A DNA stretch of 64,000 bases from Bubalus kerabau (taxonomy: Eukaryota > Chordata > Mammalia > Artiodactyla > Bovidae): NCBI RefSeq assembly GCF_029407905.1, contig NC_073634.1, forward strand, positions 21,155,501 to 21,219,500, written 5' to 3'. The notes below the pieces were generated by a model. The model searched no databases. It saw only the letters and a program-made list of their open reading frames with translations, and was not told the origin of the DNA. Positions 56,402 through 64,000 of the stretch are shown piece by piece; the stretch's first letter is position 1, and the number at the start of each line of letters is the position of its first letter. The translations under genes and the position numbers were made by a program.

Positions 56402-57400
56402 ATATTTTGGAAAGATCTGAATGTCCTAATCATGTTGACTAAGTGGCTAAGCTAGATTTAAGTGTAACTATTTTTTTTCTCCAATGTGTGCCAAGCTGTT
56501 TCTATAAAATTTTTCTATGAAGAGATTCAACTGAAAAAATATTCAGTTGATTAAGGTTAACCATACAGCCTTTACCCCAGGATATTGTAAAGAAGTTCCT
56601 TGTATTAAAAGTTTCTACTTAATACCTGAAAGATAATATATCCTTGAGCTGATTGAACTGAGTAGACACCAGAAGCTCTATTTCACTAAAGCAATCATTT
56701 CCACTGAAGCAGCAACTAAACACCAAGGCTGGCCTTTTAGTGTATTACAATATGATCTGCTATGCACAGCAAAGCATATGGACCATTGAATTAAGAATTA
56801 CTTCCTCCTCCCCCTGAAAGTCTAAGTTCTTTGACTTATTTGATACTACAGAAGAAAAATCAGTTAGATGAAAGAATGGAGGGGAAATAATATTTATTGA
56901 CTGTCTATTATATAAAAGGCAGATATTAAGGCAGTTTTTCTTTCATATCTCATTTATAATTCAGGTATTCCTAGATGAACTATCTCAATTATTCCTCATT
57001 AAGCACTGGTACATGTATTATCTCACTGACTCCTTATAAAAGCCTAGATGTCAGGTGTATTTATTCAGACTATATAGATGGAAAACTGATACTTAGGTGT
57101 ATTAGACAACAAGTCACAGTACACAATTAGTGAGCGCCAGAGGGAAAACATTATAAGCTAGACTTACTGGACCTCAAAATCTAACATTTCTAACATTTTG
57201 CTGTCATGTACGAATCAACTCTTCAAAGCAGGCATTTGCACACAAGAGTCAACATGAGTATGAGATAATTTTCTGATCACTCTAGTAGTTGATGTCAGTA
57301 AGGCTACTAGGAAATATAATAATATAAATGGATTTAATTTGGAGTGTTGTCCCAACTCCATTCTTCCCTTCTTTTCCCACTTCAAAGTTGTCTCCTTCCT
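56402..57400. other. Unassigned sequence
   Basis: No gene or repeat recognised. Confidence 0.35.
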
Positions 57401-57401
57401 G

Positions 57402-57540
57402 GGGACTTCCCTGGTGATCCAGTGGTTAAGACTGTGCTTCCAACACCTGGGATGCAGGTTCAATCCTGACCAAGGGAACTAAGATCCCATATGCCACGCA
57501 GGACAGCCAAGAACTTAAAAATCAATAAATAAAAAATTTT
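57402..57540 (+). mobile_element. Cetartiodactyl CHR-type tRNA-Glu SINE
   Basis: Begins 'ggggacttccctggtgatcc', 'agtggttaagactgtgcttc', includes the B-box-like 'ggttcaatcctgaccaag' and 'ggaactaagatcccatatgc', and ends in an A/T-rich tail. It differs from Bov-tA because no BovA body follows. Confidence 0.8.
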
Positions 57541-57644
57541 AATTAAAAAATATCTTCCCTTTTTTAAAACATTTCCTGAAGGTTGCTGCCTGCCTCTACA
57601 TGTGTGACTCCTCTACATCATACCCACATATGTTTGAAGACCAG

Positions 57645-57885
57645 TATGTTAGTTAGGATTATGTGTAGCTGCATAAAACATGAAATCCAAATGGCATGTT
57701 TAAATCACACAGAAGTTTATTTAAATCTCATATAAAGGAAGGCCAGAGGTAGGGCTTCCAGGACTAGAAAAGCAATTCACAATACTGCCATGTCCCAGAC
57801 TTCTTCCAGAGCTCTTCACCACCAACTTTAGTGTGTACATCTCATCCTCAAATATGCCATGTGATTCAACATGCCATCTGGGGCT
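57645..57885 (-). mobile_element. Ancient mammalian repeat (family not named)
   Basis: 'gtatgttagttaggattatg', 'cagaagtttatttaaatctc', 'aggccagaggtagggcttcc' follow the order of a widespread old repeat that carries a 'acagaagtttatttctctc' block. I cannot name it confidently, and the strand is uncertain. Confidence 0.35.
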
Positions 57886-57904
57886 CAGGGTATTAGGTCC
57901 AATT

Positions 57905-58248
57905 GTTGTTCAGTTGTGTTCAACTCTTTGCAACCCCATGGACTGCAGCATACCAGGCTTCCCTGTTCTTTACAAACTCTCAGAGTTTGCTCAAACTCAT
58001 GCCCATTGAATCAGTGATGCCATCCAACCATCTCATCCTCTGTCAACCCCTTCTCCTCCTGCCTTCAATTTTTCCCAGCATCAGTGTCTTCCAGTGTGTT
58101 GGTTCTTCACATCAGGAGGCCAAAGTATTGGAGCTTCAGCTTCAGCATCAGTCCTTTCAATGAATATTCAGGATTGATTTCCTTTAAGATTGACTGATTT
58201 GACTCCTTACAATTCAAGGAACACTTAAGACTCTTCTCCAGCACCATC
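57905..58248 (-). mobile_element. BovB LINE 3' fragment, antisense, old
   Basis: Diverged complement of the BovB 3' end: 'atggactgcagcataccagg', 'tgatgccatccaaccatctc', 'ccaaagtattggagcttcag'. Truncated near 58250. Confidence 0.9.
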
Positions 58249-58334
58249 ATTATGTCCATATTTCTGGCAAAAATGTACATCATTTTAAAAGGAATATTAT
58301 CAAAAATCCTATATGACCATTTTTACTTATACTT

Positions 58335-58800
58335 CTGTATTAGTTTCCTAGGGCTTAAATAACAAATTACTACAAACTGGGTGTCTTAGAAAAAAAGAAG
58401 TTTATGTCCCACAATTCTGGAGTCCAGAAGTCTGAAATCAAAATATTAGCAGAGCTAGGATCCTTATGACTTCCTGGAGAGAATATTTCCTCTTTCTAGC
58501 TTCTGGTGTGACCATCAATTCTTGATGTTCTTTGGTTTACAGCTGTGATTTACTTGAATTGCTATCTCTGCTGTCATATGGTGTTCTCTCTTTTTCTGTG
58601 TTTTCCCATGTTATTTTCTTCCTTTGGTCTGAGTGTCTTCTCTTTTTATGAGTATACCAATCATTGGAATCAAATCCTTACTTACTCCAGTATAAGTTCA
58701 TCTTAACTTATTACATGGGCAACAACCCTATTTACAAATATGGTCACATTCTGAGGTACTAGAGTTAAGGAATTCAACATATCTTTTAGGGGAAAATAAC
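58335..58800 (-). mobile_element. MST/MLT1-type MaLR LTR, antisense
   Basis: Plus-strand order: 'tgtattagtttcctagggct', 'acaaattactacaaactggg', 'cccacaattctggagtccag', 'tggtcacattctgaggtact', 'attcaacatatcttttaggg'. Same LTR type as 46735-47096. Confidence 0.55.
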
Positions 58801-58979
58801 CAATAACAACCTCATAAACAGAGTTTAGTCACATGTCCACAACAATATGCAAGCATGAGGGGAAGTGCCAAGATTGGCTAGATACTGTCATCCCAAATTA
58901 AACTGCTGCTGTTACTAAAAGAGAAGAGATTAGATGTTGATAGTCTGTCTTATCAACTTGTATTCATCATTCAGTACCT

Positions 58980-59055
58980 ACACACCATCCAGTAGGTTGG
59001 GTGGCATGTAGTAGACCCTCACTAAATATTTTTTGAGCAAACAAGTGAATGAATA
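58980..59055 (+). mobile_element. L2 LINE 3'-terminal fragment
   Basis: 'gtggcatgtagtagaccctc' and 'actaaatattttttgagcaa' then 'gtgaatgaataa', the L2 terminal motif. Confidence 0.6.
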
Positions 59056-59476
59056 ACCTAGAATTATATCGATAAGAATAAAGTATATGGTAATGGGACA
59101 AATGAGACAATAGTTATAAAGCACAATAAACTGTAAAGTCTTACCTAAAACTTTATGCAGAGAAGATATGCTCTACAACTCTTGGAATTATCTTAACAAT
59201 CTAGAATAAAGTGCCGGTCACAGATTTTGGATGCATTTTCTCACAATCTGGAAATACTGCAAACCCTGGGCAAAGAAGAAGGGGGCTTTCTACCTGTATC
59301 CTATCAGCAGGCCTTAATTACTAGAAGTGTTTAGGCCTACAAAGCTGAGCACACAAGATCTAAAAGCAAAGATGGTAGATGGGAGGCCCAAGAACCAAAT
59401 TCAACTTGCAAAGATCCTTGGTGGGTACCAGTGATTTTCAAATTTTTAATTTATTGTCAAACTTTAAACAAGGAGA

Positions 59477-59722
59477 CTCTTGCCTGGCAAATCCCATGGA
59501 CGGAGGAGCCTGGTAGGCTGCTGTCCACGGGGTTGCTAGGAGTCGGACACGACTGAGCGACTTCACTTTCACTTTTCACTTTTATGCATTGGAGAAGGAA
59601 ATGGCAACCCACTCCAGTGTTCTTGTCTGGAGAATCCCAGGGACGGGGGAGCCTGGTGGGCTTCCGTCTCTGGGGTCGCACAGAGTTGGACACGACTGAA
59701 GCGACTTAGCAACAGCAGCAGC
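59477..59722 (+). mobile_element. BOV-A2 SINE with 11-bp TSD
   Basis: Sense BovA dimer, slightly 5'-truncated, ending 'gacttagcaacagcagcagc'. The target duplication AAACAAGGAGA is at 59466-59476 and 59723-59733. Confidence 0.95.
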
Positions 59723-59953
59723 AAACAAGGAGAGGTTTCAGATAGGAATTTGTGTTTCTAACTTTTTTTGGAAAACCTGAAGATTTGGTATTATTGAACC
59801 TAAATAAATATATAGCAATCATTGACTGAGTCTGAGTACTAGCTATCCACTTCAGATGGGGAAAGCATTCCTTATTTTTCCAGTTGCCCTTCTTCACAAA
59901 TGTATGCTTCTTCCCTGAACTCTTAAGGCATTTGAGTTTGTCACTCTTGGTCT

Positions 59954-60200
59954 ACTGCTGCTGCTGCTAAGTCATGTGTGACACCATAGACGGCAGCCCA
60001 CCAGGCTCCTCTGTCCCTGGGATTCTCCAGGCAAGAATACTGGAGTGGGCTGCCATTTCCTTCTCCAGTGCATGCGTGCTTGCAAAGTCACCTCAGTCGT
60101 GTCTGACTCTGTGCGACCCTATGGACAGCAGCCCACAGGCTCCTCTGTCCACAGGATTCTTCAGGCAAGAATACTGGAGTGGGTTGCCATTTCCTTCTCC
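59954..60200 (-). mobile_element. BOV-A2 SINE with 12-bp TSD
   Basis: Complement of a BovA dimer with a (GCT)n head. The linker is atypical ('gcatgcgtgcttgcaaagtc' instead of the GAAAGTGAAA type), indicating a different subfamily from the other BOV-A2 copies here. The target duplication CACTCTTGGTCT is at 59942-59953 and 60201-60212. Confidence 0.93.
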
Positions 60201-60212
60201 CACTCTTGGTCT

Positions 60213-60715
60213 GACATCATCTAGAAAACCTAGTGTAGGTGATTTCATGTACATAATGTCTTTAGGTTTAAAGTATCAGTATTTATGGCAAATAATCAAA
60301 AGCACTGTAGCTGTGGGTATGGAATGACATGGAAAAATAAGCTGAAATTTCCAAATCATAAAATATACTGCTCAAGCTCCTTTCTCATCAGACTGCTAAC
60401 AGCAGAAAGAGGTGCCTTTTTCTTCATCTCCCATTTTGGTGCCAAGAACTGTTAAGTTGACTAATGAATAAAGGAAAACTAATAGGTTGGTCCTAAAGAA
60501 ACAATATATGGAGACAGAGATATAGGCATATATATACACTAAATTGTTGAAAAAGTGCTTGTTTTTTTCATGCATTACTCATAATGTTGGATTTTAGCAA
60601 TAAAAAAGTAGATCTGAATTCCTGCCCTCCTAGATCTTCTTGTCTAGTGTTAGTGTTTAAGAAAGAAAAGAAAAAGAAGATAATAAAAAAAAAAATTTAA
60701 TATAATAGGCAAACT
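60213..60715. other. Unassigned sequence
   Basis: No gene or repeat recognised; ends in an A-rich tract (60661-60700). Confidence 0.35.
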
Positions 60716-60723
60716 GTGATGGT

Positions 60724-61185
60724 CCATCTAGTCAAGGCTATGGTTTTTCCAGTGGTCGTATATGGATGTGAGAGTTGGACTGTGAAGAAAGCTGAGCGCC
60801 GAAGAATTGATGCTTTTGAACTGTGGTGTTGGAGAAGATTCTTGAGAGTTCCTTGGGCTTCAAGGAGATCCAACCAGTCCATCCTAAAGGAGATCAGTCC
60901 TGGGTGTTCATTGGAAGGACTGATGCTGAGGCTGAAACTCCAATACTTTGGCCACCTCATGTGAAGAGTTGACTCACTGGAAAAGACCCTGATGCTGGGA
61001 GGGATTTGGGGGCAAGAAGAGAAGGGGATGACAGAGGATGAGATGGCTGGATGGCATCACCAACTCAATGGACATGAGTTTGAGTGAACTCTGGGAGTTG
61101 GTGATGGACAGGGAGGCTTGGCATGCTGCAATTCATGGGGTCCAAAGGGTTGGACATGACTGAGCGACTGAACTGAACTGAACTG
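60724..61185 (+). mobile_element. BovB LINE 3' fragment with short TSD
   Basis: Starts in the LVKAMVFPVVVYGCESWTVK-encoding region and runs to the 'gaactgaactgaactg' terminus. The frame at 60716-60964 is uninterrupted until a TGA near 60963. A short duplication GTGATGGT is at 60716-60723 and 61186-61193. Confidence 0.93.
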
Positions 61186-61244
61186 GTGATGGTTTTAAGA
61201 AAATAAAGCAAGAAAAGGGAATAGGGAAGTCTGGGTCAATACAA

Positions 61245-64000
61245 TTTTTTAAAAGGTACTTAGGGAAAGTATCACTTAAGAAGACAATACTTGAAGGAGA
61301 TGAGAAAATAAGCCATGTAATATCTTGGAGAAGAACCTTCAAAGCAGAGGGTAAAACAAGGGCAAAGGACTTGAGATGACAAAAACATCACTGGCATGTT
61401 CAAGGGATGTAAAGGACAGTGGAGGCTGGATGAATGAGCAAGAGAGCAGAAGAAAAAGATGAGGCCAGGGAAGTAGCAGGAGGACAAATCACGTAGGCTG
61501 ATACATGCCATTTTAAGTCTCTTGGATCTACTCTGAGGGATATAGAAGCCAAGGAATATGTAGAGCAGAGATACAATACCAGTTGATATTATATTTTTAG
61601 GCATCATCTGGCTGCTGTGTTGAGTTAGACTGGAGGAGGAAAAGACTGGAAACAGGAATATTACTTAATAAGCCTGTCCAGCAGGACAGAATATTGGCTT
61701 GGACCAAGATCAAAGCAACGGAAATGGTGAAGAGCCCTCAGATTTGGAATGCATTTTAAGGTAGGATTTGCTAATGGAGTATATGTTGCATATAAGAGAA
61801 AGAAGTCAAAGGTGATCCTTGACTTTTTTGAGAAACTTGAGGGTAAAGTCACCATTTACAAAGATGGAGAAGATGGAATTAATTCCACTGTGGGTGGTGT
61901 GGAGAAGGGGGCTTGATAGCAAATTCACTTTAAGTTTCAGATGCCTGTTTTATTCATATAAGCTAATGATAAAGACATCTTTAGCTAATTTGAAGATAAA
62001 TTTGGGTATTCCACTGTATAAAAATGATAAATAATGAAACGGAGGGTATGAACCAAGAGAATGTATAAGATAGGTAGTGTTTTGGCTACTGAACCAGGGT
62101 ACTTTAGTTAAAGTTTGAGAAGATAAATAAGAATAAGCAAAGGAGCGGCAGTGAGTTAGGAATGAAACCAGGAGAGTGGTGTTCTAGGAAGCTAATTTAG
62201 AAAATATTTCAAGGAGTAAGGTTGACAACTGGGTCAAATGCAAAGGACAGGTCAAGAAATATCAAGACTTAGAACTCATTACTGGATTTAACAAAGCAAT
62301 AAAATTTGGTGCCTTGAAAAGAATAGTTCTGGTAGAGTAGTAGATGGATGCAAAACCCAAAATGAGACATTTTCAAAACAGAAGGTGGAAATCAGAGGCA
62401 CAAAGTATAGACACTGATCTCAACTGTTAGTTTCTAAAAGGTGACAATGAAACTGTAAGAGATTAGAGAAGAATGAGGAGATTAGGGAAGTTCCTGATTT
62501 TGGTTTACTTTAAAGATGGGAGAAATTATAGACAGTTATAAGCTGATTAGTATCATCTAGTAGAAAGGGGAAAGTGTTTACATCAAAAGAGCAGGAAAAA
62601 AATGATTACACTCATTCTGGAGCAGGTGGGAGGAAAGTAGTTCAGATGCACAAGTGGATGGTTTACCTTTACTAGGAGCACGATCAGTTCATCCATGGAG
62701 ATGGAAGAGTGAACGTGAAAGGTGAAACTGAAAGTCACTCAGTTGTGTCTGACTCTTTGTGACCCCACGGACTATACAGTCCATGGAATTCTCTAGGCCA
62801 GAATACTGGAATTGGTAGCCCTCCCTTTCTCCAGGGGATCTTCCCAACCCAGAGATCGGACCCAGGTCTCCCACATTGCAGGCAGATTCTTTACCAGCTG
62901 AGCCACAAGGGAAGCCCAAGAATACTGGAGTGGATAGCCTATCCCTTCTCCAGGGGATCTTCCTGACCCAGCAATCGAACCGGGGTCTCCTGCATTGCAG
63001 ACAGATTCTTTACCAACTGAGCTATCAGGGATATGGAAGGCATAGTGAAAAAGTGAAAGTGAAACTGTTAGTCATTTAGTCATATTCATGTGACCCCATG
63101 GACTGTAGCCTCCGAGACTCCTCTGTTTCCATGTAATTCTCCAGGCAAGAATACTAAAAACTAGAGTGAGTGGCCACTCCCTTTTCAGGGGATCTTTCCA
63201 ACCCAGGGATCAAACCTGGATCTGCCACATTGAGGGCAGATTCTTAACTATCTGAGCCACCAGGAAAGACAGAAAGTCATAATATATAGATGCAAATGTA
63301 TCTAAATAGGTAGATGTGGTGTTGAGAGCCTATAGATATTGTCTTCTGATTTGCATTATTTTCTCAATGTATTAAAGCAATCAGTTAAGAATAAACATGG
63401 AAAACTGAAAGCTTGGAAAAGAGGGGAAAGGCAGGAAAAACTAACCAGCAGAGTGAGAATGAATGAACTAGGGCAGTAGAGGACAATGACTCAGCACTGA
63501 GATTCCACTGAAGCTTGCCCATTATGAATTTAAAGTGGCACCTGAAAGTCTTGTTTTTATGTTGCTCCAACTGCATTTGCTATGCAGGTGCAAGGACAAT
63601 GTGGGTGAACAGAAGTAGTTAACCAGATTTGGCATTTTGCCAGGAAAGTATGGTAGTGTGAGATTGGATAAGGAAGTTGAGGATATATGTAAAGGAGAGA
63701 TGTAATGCCTAACAACAGTATATAACTTGGATAAAGAAGCATCTACAGACACAGATGATGAGAAGAGCAAAAAAACTAGAAGGATCTATAGATTATGCCA
63801 ATAAGCTCAAAGAATTGTTGCATTGGGGCTACTAGAAAAAGAGAGTTGAAACGATATAAAGGAGTGCTGGAAAAGTAGGACGCCTGAAGTGAAGGCTACA
63901 GAGGTGTCACTTTTTGCAACAAGGATGTCACCATCTAGATTATAGCCACAGAACTGAATGGCTGTGGAAGTGTAAAGAACAAGATCATTGATGAAGTGGG
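61245..64000 (-). mobile_element. L2 LINE, long antisense copy, runs off the window
   Basis: Read on the minus strand from 64000 towards 61245, the order matches L2 ORF2: a pre-RT segment (minus frame 63576-63385, including HFKFIMGKLQWNLSAES), then the RT region and the post-RT 3' half. Plus-strand landmarks are 'tctggctgctgtgttgagtt' near 61608, 'gcttggaccaagatcaaagc', 'aaggtaggatttgctaatgg', 'agtttcagatgcctgtttta' and 'gtggtgttctaggaagctaa'. It is ancient, with many stops and frameshifts. A Bov-tA run interrupts it at 62708-63270. Confidence 0.75.
62708..63270 (-). mobile_element. Run of three Bov-tA units in L2
   Basis: All three are in the minus orientation. Unit 1 (62708-62919) is full length; unit 2 (62920-63032) has the head and only half of the BovA body, directly abutting unit 1; unit 3 (63041-63270) is full length and more diverged. 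ATGGAAG occurs at 62701-62707 and 63033-63039, which suggests that units 1-2 entered together as one composite insertion. Confidence 0.85.

Noticed and set aside
1..64000. CRISPR arrays, bacterial-type operons, prophage, or a novel multi-gene defence or biosynthetic system
   Set aside because: No regularly spaced short repeats, ribosome-binding-site-led frames or gene clusters were seen. The repeat content places the window in a ruminant nuclear genome.

Overview
The window is nuclear DNA from a ruminant, most likely a bovid. The evidence is the repeat content: many copies of the ruminant-specific LINE BovB, the BovB/tRNA-Glu-derived SINEs Bov-tA and BOV-A2, an ART2A-like BovB derivative, artiodactyl L1 3' ends, and an older mammal-wide layer (L2, MIR, MLT1/MST-type MaLR LTRs, MER5A, hAT-Charlie, ancient L1). 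No intact protein-coding gene, exon series, promoter island or functional RNA gene is visible. This is AT-rich intergenic or deep intronic sequence, and almost all long open frames are either BovB/L1 reverse transcriptase remnants or chance frames on SINEs.

Layout: 0-7 kb holds two ancient antisense L1 fragments, a decayed hAT-type transposase and a MIR split by a SINE. 7-16 kb has MIR and L2 debris, a diverged local duplication near 8.1/8.6 kb and scattered SINEs. 16-26 kb is LINE-rich: an ART2A-like BovB derivative, an MLT1 LTR nested in another repeat, an L2 carrying a 1.6 kb sense BovB with a long RT frame, a young 5'-truncated L1 with a 15-bp target-site duplication (TSD), and two further BovB pieces. 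26-32 kb has MLT1, L2, Bov-tA and two adjacent MIRs. At 32.1-33.2 kb lies a minus-strand processed pseudogene that I read as SMIM20, with poly(A), an ATTAAA signal, an 11-bp TSD and an extra ~180-bp segment in the coding region. A 1.5 kb antisense BovB sits at 35.2-36.8 kb.

The most instructive locus is 40.1-43.1 kb. One MER5A DNA-transposon fossil is cut by an L1 (13-bp TSD) and by a Bov-tA SINE, and the SINE is itself cut by a SCO1 processed pseudogene (16-bp TSD), so the order of events can be read directly. 45-51 kb holds several SINEs with clean TSDs, a BovB with a nested BOV-A2, and MaLR LTRs. 51-61 kb is mostly unassigned AT-rich sequence with scattered SINEs, BovB pieces and LTRs. 61.2 kb to the end is a long antisense L2 interrupted by a run of Bov-tA units.

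There are no cooperating genes to describe. The biology is retrotransposition: LINE-encoded machinery (BovB and L1) supplied the activity that moved the SINEs and the two gene-derived retrocopies. I looked for an undescribed system and found none. The findings below are structural and evolutionary observations.
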